NCBI RefSeq assembly: GCF_001865245.1
Contig: NZ_MKXB01000047.1
Coordinates: 1-38,324, forward strand
Reading direction: 5' to 3'
Length of the DNA stretch: 38,324 nt
Source of the DNA: Streptomyces sp. CC53
Lineage (GTDB): Bacteria > Actinomycetota > Actinomycetes > Streptomycetales > Streptomycetaceae
The notes beneath the pieces were generated by a model, which saw only the letters and a list, made by a program, of their open reading frames with translations, did no database searches and had not been told where the DNA came from. Positions 30,242 through 38,324 of this stretch are shown piece after piece. Position 1 is the first letter of the stretch. Every line of letters begins with the position of its first letter. A program made the translations under genes and the position numbers.

Positions 30242-31114
30242 ATGACCACACCGACGCTGCCGCAGCCCCCCGTGCGCCGCTGCCACCACGCGCTCAACCT
30301 CTTCCACGCCGCCGTCTACTTCTCGCCCGAGACCGCGAAGGAGCTGGCCGCCCTCGGCATCGAGGACGGGCATGCCGCCTATCTGGCCGCGCGCTCGGCG
30401 CCCATGGGGGCCGTGGGGCCGGGCCCGGTCACCGCCGCGTTCAACAACTTCAACCCGGCCCTCATAGCCCGCCACCTGCCCGCGGTCTGGGAGACCGCCC
30501 CTCCGCAGGAGGTCACCGCGGCGAGGCTGCGGGCCGCCGAGGCGACCGTGCGGCGGCTGCTCGGCGACGCGGTCGTGGCGTCCGACGACATGGCGGAGGC
30601 CGCCGAGCTGGCCCTGCGGGCGGCGGAGGGCTGCACCCGGCACGCCCGCCCGCTGTACGCGGCGCACGCCGATGTGCCGCTCCCCGACGGGCCCGCGCAC
30701 CTGCGCTACTGGTGGGCGGCCACGCTGCTGCGGGAGCACCGCGGCGACGCGCACGTGGCCGCCCTGCTGCACGCGGGGCTCGACCCGCTGGAGGCCATGG
30801 TCACCCACACCGCCGCCGGCAGCGGCGTCTCGACCCGCTGGGCCCTCGGCATCCGCGGCTGGGGCCGGGCGGACTGGGACGCGGCGGGCGCACGGCTGAA
30901 GGACCGCGGCCTGCTCGACGCCGAGGGCGGTCTGACGGACTCCGGCCGGGCCCTGCGCGAGGAGGTGGAGGCGCACACGGACCGGATGGACGCGGCGCCC
31001 TACGCCCTCCTGGGCGAGGACGGCGTGGCCCGGCTGACCAAGCTGGCCATGAACTTCCTGGCCGCGGCGGTCGCGGCGGGCGCCTTCCCCGGCGAGGTCG
31101 GGGCCCGCGACTGA
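30242..31114 (+). CDS. SCO6745-family protein (helical, function unknown)
   Basis: This 290-aa, mostly helical protein is of the actinobacterial SCO6745 family, related to SalK-like proteins. Visible features are RRCHHALNLFHAAVYFSPE at the N-terminus, FNNFNPALIARHLPAVW (about 69-85), and a C-terminal half with a winged-helix-like part (WALGIRGWGRADWDAAGARL then KDRGLLDAEGGLTDSGRALR). The Asn-Phe-Asn and His-His motifs are conserved in my recollection of the family and could bind a ligand or metal. Substrate and role are not known. ATG 30242 has AAGGTG upstream, and a TetR-type operator lies just before it. It may be co-regulated with the crotonase-like gene. Confidence 0.8.
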   Translation: MTTPTLPQPPVRRCHHALNLFHAAVYFSPETAKELAALGIEDGHAAYLAARSAPMGAVGPGPVTAAFNNFNPALIARHLPAVWETAPPQEVTAARLRAAEATVRRLLGDAVVASDDMAEAAELALRAAEGCTRHARPLYAAHADVPLPDGPAHLRYWWAATLLREHRGDAHVAALLHAGLDPLEAMVTHTAAGSGVSTRWALGIRGWGRADWDAAGARLKDRGLLDAEGGLTDSGRALREEVEAHTDRMDAAPYALLGEDGVARLTKLAMNFLAAAVAAGAFPGEVGARD

Positions 31115-31219
31115 CACCCGGCCCCGCGGCGCGTCGGGGCGGGATGCCACACGTCCCGCCCCGAGCGGGCAGAATGCGACCGCAACCCTGAAGGCACGAG
31201 AAGGCGGGTCGGACACACC

Positions 31220-33595
31220 GTGACGACGTCCATCGAAGGCAGGATCGCCGAGGAGCTCGGCGTACGGGAGCGACAGGTCAGGGCGGCCGTGGAGCTGCTG
31301 GACGGCGGTTCGACCGTGCCGTTCATCGCCCGCTACCGCAAGGAAGCGACCGGGATGCTCGACGACACCCAGCTGCGCACGCTGGAGGAGCGCCTGCGGT
31401 ACCTGCGGGAGCTGGAGGACCGGCGGGCCGCGATCCTCGACTCCGTGCGCGAGCAGGGCAAGCTGACGGAGGCCCTGGAGGCGCAGATCCGGGAGGCCGA
31501 CACCAAGGCCCGCCTGGAGGACGTCTACCTGCCGTTCAAGCCGAAGCGGCGCACCAAGGCGCAGATCGCCCGGGAGGCCGGGCTGGAGCCGCTGGCCGAA
31601 GGGCTGCTGGCGGACCCGGCCGTGGAGCCGCTCGCCGCCGCTGCCGCCTTCGTCGACGCGGACAAGGGCGTCGCGGACCCGGCGGCGGCGCTGGAGGGCG
31701 CGCGGGCGATCCTGACGGAGCGGTTCTCCGAGGACGCCGACCTGATCGGGGAGGTGCGCGAGCGGATGTGGACGCGGGGCCGCCTCGTCGCCAAGGTCCG
31801 GGCGGGCAAGGAGGAGGCGGGCGCCAAGTTCGCCGACTACTTCGACTTCGCCGAGGGCTTCACCGAGCTGCCCTCGCACCGCGTGCTGGCGATGCTGCGC
31901 GGGGAGAAGGAGGACGTGCTGGACCTCGTACTGGAACCGGAGGAGCCGGTCGACGGCCCCTCGACGTACGAGGGCATGGTGGCCCGGCGGTTCGGGATCG
32001 AGGACCGGGGCCGCCCGGCCGACCCGTGGCTGAAGGAGACCGTCCGCTGGGCGTGGCGCACCCGCATCCTCGTGCACCTGGGCATCGACCTCCGGCTGCG
32101 GCTGCGCACCGCCGCCGAGGACGAGGCGGTGCGCGTGTTCGCCGCCAACCTGCGGGACCTGCTGCTCGCGGCTCCGGCCGGGACCCGGCCGACGCTCGCC
32201 CTCGACCCGGGCTACCGCACGGGCGTGAAGGTCGCCGTGGTCGACGGGACCGGGAAGGTCGTGGCGACCGACACGGTCTACCCGCACGTGCCGCAGAACA
32301 AGTGGGAGGAGTCGCTCGCCGCCCTGGCGCGGCTGGCGAAGGCACACCGCGTGGAGCTGGTCGCGATCGGCAACGGCACGGCGTCGCGCGAGACCGACCG
32401 GCTGGCCGCGGACCTGATCGCCCGCCACCCGGAGCTGGGGCTGACGAAGGTGCTGGTGTCGGAGGCGGGCGCGTCGGTGTACTCGGCGTCCGCGTTCGCC
32501 GCGCAGGAACTGCCGGGGCTCGACGTGTCGCTGCGCGGCGCGGTGTCGATCGCGCGGCGCCTCCAGGACCCGCTGGCGGAGCTGGTGAAGATCGACCCGA
32601 AGTCGATCGGCGTCGGCCAGTACCAGCACGACCTGTCCGAGGTGAAGCTGTCCAGGTCGCTGGACGCGGTGGTCGAGGACTGCGTGAACGGTGTGGGCGT
32701 GGACGTCAACACGGCTTCGGCGCCGCTGCTGTCGCGGGTGTCGGGCATCGGCCCCGGCCTCGCGGAGAACATCGTGGCGCACCGGGACGCCAACGGGCCC
32801 TTCCGGTCGCGCAAGGCCCTGAAGGACGTGCCGCGGCTGGGCCCGAAGGCGTTCGAGCAGTGCGCCGGCTTCCTGCGGATCCGGGGCGGCGACGACCCGC
32901 TGGACGCGTCGGCGGTGCACCCCGAGGCGTACCCGGTGGTGCGGCGGATGGTGAAGACGACCGGCGGGGAGGTCGCGGCGCTGATCGGCAACACGGGTGT
33001 GCTGCGGTCCCTGCGGCCGGACGCCTTCGTGGACGACACGTTCGGCCTGCCGACCGTCACGGACATCCTGCGGGAACTGGAGAAGCCGGGCCGCGACCCC
33101 CGCCCGGCGTTCCGGACGGCCACGTTCAAGGAAGGCGTGGAGAAGATCGGCGACCTCGCACCGGGCATGGTGCTGGAAGGCGTCGTGACGAACGTGGCGG
33201 CCTTCGGCGCCTTCGTGGACGTGGGTGTCCACCAGGACGGCCTGGTGCACGTGTCGGCCATGTCGCGGACCTTCGTCAAGGACCCGCGGGACGTGGTGAA
33301 GCCGGGTGACGTGGTCAAGGTGAAGGTCCTCGACGTGGACGTGGCGCGCAAGCGGATCTCGCTGACGCTGCGGCTGGACGACGAGGCGGCCGCGGGCGGG
33401 CCCGCCGAGGGCCCGGGCCCCCGCCGCGAGCGCGGTGGACGCCCGCCGCGGCAGCGCCAGGGAGGCGCCGGCAAGGACGGCCGGGGCGGTGCCCGCGGCG
33501 GCGACCGGCAGGCCCCTCCGCCCGCGAACAGCGCGATGGCCGACGCCCTCCGCAAGGCGGGCCTGCTGGACGGCGGCGGCGACCGCCGGCGCTGA
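31220..33595 (+). CDS. tex: Tex family RNA-binding transcription accessory protein
   Basis: This 791-aa cytosolic nucleic-acid-binding protein, the bacterial relative of Spt6, takes part in transcription and RNA handling. In order: the N-terminal Tex helical domain ([18 protein letters not shown] near 33-50, [17 protein letters not shown] near 102-118), a YqgF/RNase H-like domain from about 325 ([18 protein letters not shown]), helix-hairpin-helix motifs at about 495-555 ([25 protein letters not shown]) and an S1 RNA-binding domain at about 650-720 ([20 protein letters not shown]). A Gly/Arg-rich tail (about 730-775) is added at the C-terminus and may bind RNA. The start is GTG 31220. It is followed by a strong hairpin. 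Confidence 0.97.
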   Translation: MTTSIEGRIAEELGVRERQVRAAVELLDGGSTVPFIARYRKEATGMLDDTQLRTLEERLRYLRELEDRRAAILDSVREQGKLTEALEAQIREADTKARLEDVYLPFKPKRRTKAQIAREAGLEPLAEGLLADPAVEPLAAAAAFVDADKGVADPAAALEGARAILTERFSEDADLIGEVRERMWTRGRLVAKVRAGKEEAGAKFADYFDFAEGFTELPSHRVLAMLRGEKEDVLDLVLEPEEPVDGPSTYEGMVARRFGIEDRGRPADPWLKETVRWAWRTRILVHLGIDLRLRLRTAAEDEAVRVFAANLRDLLLAAPAGTRPTLALDPGYRTGVKVAVVDGTGKVVATDTVYPHVPQNKWEESLAALARLAKAHRVELVAIGNGTASRETDRLAADLIARHPELGLTKVLVSEAGASVYSASAFAAQELPGLDVSLRGAVSIARRLQDPLAELVKIDPKSIGVGQYQHDLSEVKLSRSLDAVVEDCVNGVGVDVNTASAPLLSRVSGIGPGLAENIVAHRDANGPFRSRKALKDVPRLGPKAFEQCAGFLRIRGGDDPLDASAVHPEAYPVVRRMVKTTGGEVAALIGNTGVLRSLRPDAFVDDTFGLPTVTDILRELEKPGRDPRPAFRTATFKEGVEKIGDLAPGMVLEGVVTNVAAFGAFVDVGVHQDGLVHVSAMSRTFVKDPRDVVKPGDVVKVKVLDVDVARKRISLTLRLDDEAAAGGPAEGPGPRRERGGRPPRQRQGGAGKDGRGGARGGDRQAPPPANSAMADALRKAGLLDGGGDRRR

Positions 33596-33606
33596 GCCGT
33601 GACCGG

Positions 33607-33642
33607 CCGGGGCGAGTGGGCGGATCGCCCCACTCGCCCCGG
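33607..33642 (+). terminator. Terminator of tex
   Basis: Perfect 14-bp arms, CCGGGGCGAGTGGG and its complement, enclose an 8-nt loop. The hairpin begins 11 nt after the stop codon. Confidence 0.85.
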
Positions 33643-34049
33643 CTGCCGCGTACGGTCCACCCGTGAGCCTGAAATACGCCGCCCGAAGCCCGGTATGGCG
33701 GCGCACGGCCGCCGGGGCGGGGTAACTTGGCGCGGGGCCCGGCGCTTCGGGGCGTCGACGCGTGCCCGCCTCCCCGCGTGCCCGGCGTGGAACGTGCCTG
33801 ATGCGGAGGTCCGCGGCACCGCGGGAGCGCCGGTGCGGGCCGCCTCGCGGTCCGCGTGCACGAAGGGGCCGGCTGCGGCACGGGGGTGACGGACCACGGG
33901 GCGAGGTGGGGCCGTCGGTCCTCACCGCACCGGTGGTCGGCGGTCCGGCGGCGGCCTGCCGTGCGCGGCGCGGCCGCCGCGACGGTGCCGGGCCCGGTGT
34001 GCGGGGGCCCGTACGGGCAGCGGGTGGACGGTAGAGGAGGAAGTACGGG
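33643..34049. other. Non-coding stretch before the Cys-rich gene
   Basis: About 400 nt with no family-like frame. Open frames here are Arg/Gly-rich shadows. It should contain the promoter of the gene at 34050, but I could not pick a -35/-10 pair. A GAGGAGG ribosome site lies at 34034-34040. Confidence 0.5.
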
Positions 34050-35582
34050 ATGACGGAGGCCACGGCCAACGAGCTGGACGAGCGGGTCCTCGGACGCAGA
34101 TGGACGGTCCGGCTGGACGCCGCGGGGCGCGGCAGCGCGGCCGTACGCGTCTCGTGCAGCCGCCCCTCGTGCACCGAGCAGCGCCTGCCGTCCACGGCCG
34201 CGGGCCGCACCGCCGCCGTCGCCCACCTCAAGGCCCACCTGAAGGCGGCCGACGGACCCCGCGCCGACGCGTACTGCGCGTGCCGTTCCGACAGCTGCCG
34301 CACGCACATCCGCCCCGACGAACGGGAGGGCCGGGGACAGCCCTGGCGGTGCGGCGGGCCGGTCGTCCTGGCTGTCCTCGCCGACCGGGAAGGCCGCTGG
34401 TGGCAGGCGCTGGAGTGCTGCTCACGCTGCGCGGCCGCCATGCCCGCCGCCAAGGTCGTCGCCACGGCTCAGCCCGTGCCCGGACCGGGGGCCGCCGTGG
34501 ACCGGTCCCGCACCGCGCCCGCCGGCAGGCCCCGGTTCTCCGACCACGCCGCGCCCACGGGCGGTGCACGGGACGTGCCCGGCCCCCGCTCCGCGCCCAC
34601 GCGCGGCCGGCTGCCGCAGAAGAAGATCGCGCAGCGGATCATCCCCCCGGACCTGCGGCCCACGGAGTTGCGGGACGAGCTCGTCGAGTTGGGAGACCTG
34701 TTCCGCGCCTACCAGCAGCGGCCCGAGCCCGATCTGGCGCTGCTCGCCGACCTCCACGAGCGCAAGGCCCGCGCCTTCGACGGGTGGGCCGACGTGACCT
34801 GCGACGGCGCCCTGCGCGGGGAGGCGCGGCGTGCCGAGCAGGCCGCCACGGCCATCCGCCTCCAGCACCAGCAGCGCACCGGTGGAGTCCCCGTCGGTGA
34901 CGGTCCGGCCGTGGCACGGCTGCTGACGGCACCGGCGCAGTGGGAGCACGCACGTTCCGTCCTCGCGTACGCGGCCGGCCACAGCCCGCTGCCCGGGGCG
35001 GAGGCCCGGTTGCTGGTGCTCATGCTGACCCTGCGCACCGCCCACACCGGCACGGGGAACGCCGTCGGCCAGGACCTCACCTCGCTCGGTCTCGGCGATC
35101 CGGAGGACCTGGTCGCGAAGTTGGCGGCGTGCGGCTGGCTCACCCTGCCCGGTACCGCCGGTGACCTGCTCGCGTCCCGCCCGGAGAGCCCGACGGCGAT
35201 CACCGTGCCCTCGCTCGTGCCCTCCGAGGACGGAACGGGCCCGTTCACGTTCGGCAGGAAGATGCGGCCCAAGCTGTCCGGCTGGGCCCAGAGGGTCGTC
35301 GGGGACAAGAAGCTCCGCAAGACCAAGGCCACCGCGGCCACCCGGCTGCTCGCCGTGACGCTGGCCACCTGGGCCGACGCCTCCGGGCGCCTCGGCGCCG
35401 ACGGCCAGGGCGTCTCCCTGGCCGCTCTGGCCGACCGCGTCCCGGTCGACGCCGGCGAACTGCCGCCCCTGGTCGACCAGCTGACGCGAACGGACTGGGT
35501 CACGGAGGCCGCCCTCACCGACACCCACCTCACCGGGCAGCTGACCGAACGCGTCCTCCCCTTCACCTGTCCGCTGCCCTAG
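34050..35582 (+). CDS. Cys-rich protein of unknown function with possible winged-helix C-terminus
   Basis: I do not recognise this 510-aa protein. The first 130 residues carry many metal-type residues: C36 and C41, H59 and H63 (HLKAHLK), C76, C78 and C83 with H86, C101, then C123, C124 and C127. This would fit one or two zinc-binding modules. A Pro/Gly-rich linker (about 140-195) leads to a basic segment (PQKKIAQRIIPPDLRPTELR) and a helical region. The C-terminal 90 residues (TRLLAVTLATWADASGRLGA, then VSLAALADRVPVDAGELPPLVDQL) look like a winged helix. DNA or RNA binding is a fair guess, not shown. The start at ATG 34050 is well supported by GAGGAGG. Codon use is normal for the genome. Confidence 0.8.
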   Translation: MTEATANELDERVLGRRWTVRLDAAGRGSAAVRVSCSRPSCTEQRLPSTAAGRTAAVAHLKAHLKAADGPRADAYCACRSDSCRTHIRPDEREGRGQPWRCGGPVVLAVLADREGRWWQALECCSRCAAAMPAAKVVATAQPVPGPGAAVDRSRTAPAGRPRFSDHAAPTGGARDVPGPRSAPTRGRLPQKKIAQRIIPPDLRPTELRDELVELGDLFRAYQQRPEPDLALLADLHERKARAFDGWADVTCDGALRGEARRAEQAATAIRLQHQQRTGGVPVGDGPAVARLLTAPAQWEHARSVLAYAAGHSPLPGAEARLLVLMLTLRTAHTGTGNAVGQDLTSLGLGDPEDLVAKLAACGWLTLPGTAGDLLASRPESPTAITVPSLVPSEDGTGPFTFGRKMRPKLSGWAQRVVGDKKLRKTKATAATRLLAVTLATWADASGRLGADGQGVSLAALADRVPVDAGELPPLVDQLTRTDWVTEAALTDTHLTGQLTERVLPFTCPLP

Positions 35583-35595
35583 CCGGGAACGGTCG

Positions 35596-35619
35596 GCCCG
35601 GCGGGTCCCGCGGCCGGGC
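35596..35619. terminator. Bidirectional hairpin between convergent genes
   Basis: Seven-bp arms, GCCCGGC and GCCGGGC, enclose a 10-nt loop that itself contains GGG/CCC. It lies between the stops of the genes at 35582 and 35629. Confidence 0.6.
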
Positions 35620-35628
35620 TGCCGGCGG

Positions 35629-35961
35629 CTACAGGCCCAGGACCAGCAGGATCGTGACCGCGGGCGGGATCGGCGCGGCCCATCCGGCCCAGCGGCAGAG
35701 CCCGGCCCAGGCAGGGCGCCTCGGGCGCAGGCGGGAGGCCACCACGAGCAGCGGGGTGACCGTCCACGACGCGTACCATCCGGTCACGACGAGGGCCACG
35801 GTCTGCGGGTACCTGTCGGCGGCCATCCCGGCGAACGCCCCGAAGAGGAGGGCCACCGGGATCAGGGCCACCGTCGCAGCGGTGGTCCACACCGGCACCG
35901 GGGCGGGAGCAGGGGGCCCGGCGGTGCGGTCCGCGGGCCGGGCGGGGGTCGTCTCACTCAT
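35629..35961 (-). CDS. Small three-helix membrane protein, function unknown
   Basis: This 110-aa protein has a Pro/Ala-rich cytosolic start (SETTPARPADRTAGPPAPAP) and three hydrophobic segments: TTAATVALIPVALLFGAFAG, TVALVVTGWYASWTVTPLLV and APIPPAVTILLVLGL. ATG 35961 is preferred; a GTG two codons earlier (35967) is possible. I do not recognise a family. It is convergent with the Cys-rich gene and has its own unit. Confidence 0.65.
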   Translation of the reverse strand: MSETTPARPADRTAGPPAPAPVPVWTTAATVALIPVALLFGAFAGMAADRYPQTVALVVTGWYASWTVTPLLVVASRLRPRRPAWAGLCRWAGWAAPIPPAVTILLVLGL

Positions 35962-36327
35962 GGGCACCAGCTCAGCACCCAGGTCACCGGTGGCCCAGTG
36001 CGGGCGTACTCAGGGAGGTGCGTTCCGGTACTCATCGTGCCGCCCGGTCGCGCTCGTGCCGACGGCTACGCCCCCACCGGGCGACGGGGCGGCCGCCACC
36101 GGCGCGGCGTCGCACCGCACCCCGGGACCGGCCGCCCCCGGCCTGCCGCCCCGACCACCGGACTGCCGCGGACCGGTCGCGGGCGTACCAGGGCCCCTCA
36201 GAACGGCCCGGCGCGTGCCGGAGCAACACGGTGGTGGAGGCACCGGCGGCCGAGGTGCGGGGGCGGGCGGGGCGTGTGAGTCTGGCCGCGTCACCGGACA
36301 CACCGACGACGGACCACGGAGACGATC
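35962..36327. other. Non-coding stretch with no visible element
   Basis: This roughly 360-nt stretch lies between a minus-strand gene and a small plus-strand gene. Frames through it are Arg/Pro/Gly-rich without homology. I see no repeat or clear promoter; it should carry divergent promoters for both neighbours. Confidence 0.45.
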
Positions 36328-36522
36328 ATGAATCAAATCGGGGACAAGCCCGAGGAAGTCCGCAGGCACCGGGAGGAGGAGAAGCGGCAGGCGGAGCGGA
36401 AGCAGGGAGGCGGGGCCGCCGGGTCGCCGGACGCCGAGCGCGAGCGCGTCGAGCACGCCACCCCCGACGAGGAGGCGTACAGCACGTTCGACGCCTACGA
36501 GGAGCCGGAGGACCGGCCCTGA
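36328..36522 (+). CDS. Small, highly charged disordered protein (64 aa)
   Basis: This 64-aa protein is dominated by Glu, Arg and Lys (EEVRRHREEEKRQAERKQ) with an acidic C-terminal tail (DEEAYSTFDAYEEPEDRP). It has no membrane segment or known domain and is probably disordered. Support for its reality is a GGAGA 6-7 nt before ATG 36328 and an 8-bp-plus hairpin beginning 3 nt after the stop. The family is not recognised. Confidence 0.6.
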   Translation: MNQIGDKPEEVRRHREEEKRQAERKQGGGAAGSPDAERERVEHATPDEEAYSTFDAYEEPEDRP

Positions 36523-36524
36523 CG

Positions 36525-36564
36525 GAGGCACCGGGCCGACGGGCGCCACCGGCCAGGGTGCCTC
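36525..36564 (+). terminator. Hairpin after the 64-aa gene
   Basis: GAGGCACC and GGTGCCTC (8 bp) form the outer stem, continued by an inner GGCCG/CGGCC stem. It starts 3 nt after the stop codon and supports a single-gene transcript. Confidence 0.65.
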
Positions 36565-36647
36565 GGCCCACGGGGTCGTGGCGGCGGAGGCGACCGGGGC
36601 GGCGGCACCCGTAAGGGACCGGGGGCGGAGTCGACGGGACCGGTCGG

Positions 36648-38288
36648 TCAGAGTTCCGTGACCTTGCCGTCCGCGACCTCCAGACGGCGGGTGACCCGCA
36701 CCGCGTCCAGCATGCGGCGGTCGTGGGTGACGAGCAGCAGCGTGCCCTCGTACGCGTCGAGGGCGGACTCCAGTTGCTCGATCGCGGGCAGGTCGAGGTG
36801 GTTGGTCGGCTCGTCCAGTACCAGCAGGTTGACGCCGCGCCCCTGCAGCAGGGCGAGGGCCGCCCTGGTGCGCTCGCCCGGGGACAGCGTCGTCGCCGGG
36901 CGGAGCACGTGCGCGGCCTTCAGGCCGAACTTCGCGAGCAGGGTGCGGACCTCCGCCGGTTCCGTGTCGGGCACCGCAGCGCCGAACGCGTCCAGCAGCG
37001 TCTCGGAGCCGTGGAAGAGGCGCCGTGCCTGGTCCACCTCGCCGACGAGCACGCCCGAGCCCAGGGCCGCGTGCCCAGCGTCCAGCGTCAGCCTGCCCAG
37101 CAGCGCCGCGAGCAGGGTGGACTTGCCCGAGCCGTTCGCACCGGTGACGGCGATCCGGTCCGCCCAGTCGACCTGGAGCGAGACGGGCCCGAAGGCGAAG
37201 TCCCCGCGGCGCACCTCCGCGTCACGCAGCGTCGCCACGACCGCTCCGGAGCGCGGGGCGGCGGCGATCTCCATCCGCAGCTCCCACTCCTTGCGGGGCT
37301 CCTCCACCTCGTCGAGGCGCTCGATCATGCGCTGGGTCTGACGGGCCTTCGCGGCCTGCTTCTCGCTCGCCTCGCTGCGGAACTTGCGCCCGATCTTGTC
37401 GTTGTCGCCGCCCGCCTTGCGACGGGCGTTCTTGACGCCCTTGTCCATCCACGAGCGCTGCATCCGGGCCCGCGTCTCCAGGGCGGCCTTCTTGTCGGCG
37501 TACTCCTCGTAGTCCTCGCGGGCGTGGCGGCGCGCGGTGTCACGCTCCTCCAGGTACGCCTCGTAGCCGCCGCCGTACAGGGTGGTCCGCTGCTGCGCCA
37601 GGTCGAGTTCGAGGATCCGGGTGGCGGTGCGGGCGAGGAACTCGCGGTCGTGGCTGATGACGACGGTCCCGGCGCGCAGGCCCCGGACGAAGCCCTCCAG
37701 CCGTTCCAGGCCGTCGAGATCCAGGTCGTTCGTCGGTTCGTCCAGCAGGAACACGTCGTAGCGGGACAGGAGGAGGGAGGCGAGCCCGGCGCGGGCGGCC
37801 TGGCCCCCGGACAGCCCGGTCATCGGCTGGTCGAGCCCGACGTCCAGGCCGAGCCCCGCGGCGGTCTCCTCGGCGCGCTCGTCCAGGTCCGCGCCGCCCA
37901 GGTCCAGCCAGCGTTCCAGGGCCGCGGCGTACGCGTCGTCGGCACCGGGCGCCCCCTCCACGAGGGCCTGCGCGGCGGCGTCCATGGCGGACTGCGCGGC
38001 GGCGACACCGGTGCGGCGGGCGAGGAAGTCCCGCACGGTCTCCCCGGGGCGGCGCTCGGGCTCCTGGGGCAGGTGGCCGACGGTCGCGGTGGGCGGCGAC
38101 AGCCGGATCTCGCCGTGCTCGGGGGTGTCGAGCCCTGCGAGAAGCCGGAGGAGGGTGGACTTCCCCGCGCCGTTGACGCCGACGAGGCCGATCACGTCCC
38201 CGGGGGCCACGACGAGGTCGAGGCCGGAGAAGAGGGACCGCTCGCCGTGCGCGGCGGCGAGGTGCTTGGCAACGAGTGTGGCAGTCAT
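36648..38288 (-). CDS. ABC-F family ATPase (ribosome-associated type)
   Basis: This 546-aa soluble protein has two ABC domains and no membrane part. Domain 1 has Walker A GVNGAGKST (37-45), signature LSGGQAARAGLAS and Walker B DVFLLDEPTNDLDL. Domain 2 has Walker A GANGSGKST (about 383-391), signature TLSPGERTRAAL and LLVLDEPTNHLDL. A basic linker between them (about 235-315; EEYADKKAALETRARMQRSW) is the P-site-tRNA-interaction motif region of ABC-F proteins. It may be an antibiotic-resistance or translation factor; streptomycete members protect against ribosome-targeting drugs, but specificity cannot be read here. ATG 38288 is close to the window edge. Confidence 0.93.
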   Translation of the reverse strand: MTATLVAKHLAAAHGERSLFSGLDLVVAPGDVIGLVGVNGAGKSTLLRLLAGLDTPEHGEIRLSPPTATVGHLPQEPERRPGETVRDFLARRTGVAAAQSAMDAAAQALVEGAPGADDAYAAALERWLDLGGADLDERAEETAAGLGLDVGLDQPMTGLSGGQAARAGLASLLLSRYDVFLLDEPTNDLDLDGLERLEGFVRGLRAGTVVISHDREFLARTATRILELDLAQQRTTLYGGGYEAYLEERDTARRHAREDYEEYADKKAALETRARMQRSWMDKGVKNARRKAGGDNDKIGRKFRSEASEKQAAKARQTQRMIERLDEVEEPRKEWELRMEIAAAPRSGAVVATLRDAEVRRGDFAFGPVSLQVDWADRIAVTGANGSGKSTLLAALLGRLTLDAGHAALGSGVLVGEVDQARRLFHGSETLLDAFGAAVPDTEPAEVRTLLAKFGLKAAHVLRPATTLSPGERTRAALALLQGRGVNLLVLDEPTNHLDLPAIEQLESALDAYEGTLLLVTHDRRMLDAVRVTRRLEVADGKVTEL

Positions 38289-38324
38289 CAGGAGCCCGAT
38301 CCTAGCCAGCGGGCGTCGACCGGC

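Noticed and set aside
30158..34465. 1435-codon open frame on the minus strand opposite tex and neighbours
   Set aside because: It is antisense to well-supported genes and is Arg/Pro/Gly/Val-rich without domains. Long antisense frames are a normal result of very high GC at third positions.
1..38324. CRISPR arrays, tRNA/rRNA genes, insertion sequences, phage or integrase genes
   Set aside because: None was seen on either strand. No regular spaced repeats, transposase motifs or rRNA-like sequence occur.

Overview
The window is very GC-rich actinobacterial chromosome, almost certainly Streptomyces. The evidence is the extreme GC at third codon positions, many GTG starts, 4-nt GTGA/ATGA gene overlaps, a complete streptomycete-type hopanoid operon, a DUF6126 micro-gene beside an XRE-cupin regulator, an SCO6745-family gene and a c-di-AMP (ydaO-type) riboswitch before a LysM/M23 hydrolase. 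From memory, the gene order matches the S. coelicolor region around SCO6740-SCO6773. I see no rRNA, tRNA, CRISPR array, IS element or prophage; this is ordinary chromosomal core/near-core DNA.

Layout. 1-3850: a metallo-beta-lactamase-fold hydrolase (3' end off the window), a carboxymuconolactone decarboxylase/AhpD-like protein, a TetR regulator and an SGNH hydrolase. 4042-5260: a secreted LysM + M23 peptidase behind a c-di-AMP riboswitch with a recognisable promoter. 5260-6350: about 1.1 kb with no convincing gene, but with an unusually low-GC block and a 28-nt tandem imperfect repeat. 6351-7163: a CX5R protein tyrosine phosphatase.

7177-18284 (minus strand): hopanoid biosynthesis, transcribed right to left as hpnC, hpnD, hpnE, farnesyl-type prenyl synthase, shc, hpnG, hpnH, a gap, hpnO, an XRE-cupin regulator and a DUF6126 membrane micropeptide. 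The enzymes run from FPP through presqualene diphosphate and hydroxysqualene to squalene and hopene, then through adenosylhopane and ribosylhopane to aminobacteriohopanetriol. Where S. coelicolor carries ispG and dxs between hpnH and hpnO, this genome has only about 330 bp of non-coding DNA.

18535-25823 (minus strand): a second compact operon of seven genes lies directly upstream of the hopanoid genes. It encodes a large membrane CDP-alcohol transferase with DUF5941-like ends and a CTG start, a LicC-like nucleotidyltransferase, a glycerol-1-phosphate-dehydrogenase-like enzyme, a second CDP-alcohol transferase lacking one motif Asp, a GT2 glycosyltransferase and a Wzm/Wzt-type ABC exporter pair. 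Together they look like synthesis and export of a glycerophosphate- or alditol-phosphate-containing envelope lipid or polymer. This is the best candidate here for an under-described system.

26136-38288: a CDF metal exporter, isopentenyl-diphosphate isomerase (isoprenoid supply for the hopanoid operon), an anti-sigma-like ATPase, an HdeD-family membrane protein, a crotonase with both usual catalytic glutamates replaced, an SCO6745-family protein behind a TetR-type operator, Tex, a Cys-rich protein of unknown function, two small genes and an ABC-F ATPase. Several units end in strong perfect hairpins, which helps define transcription boundaries.
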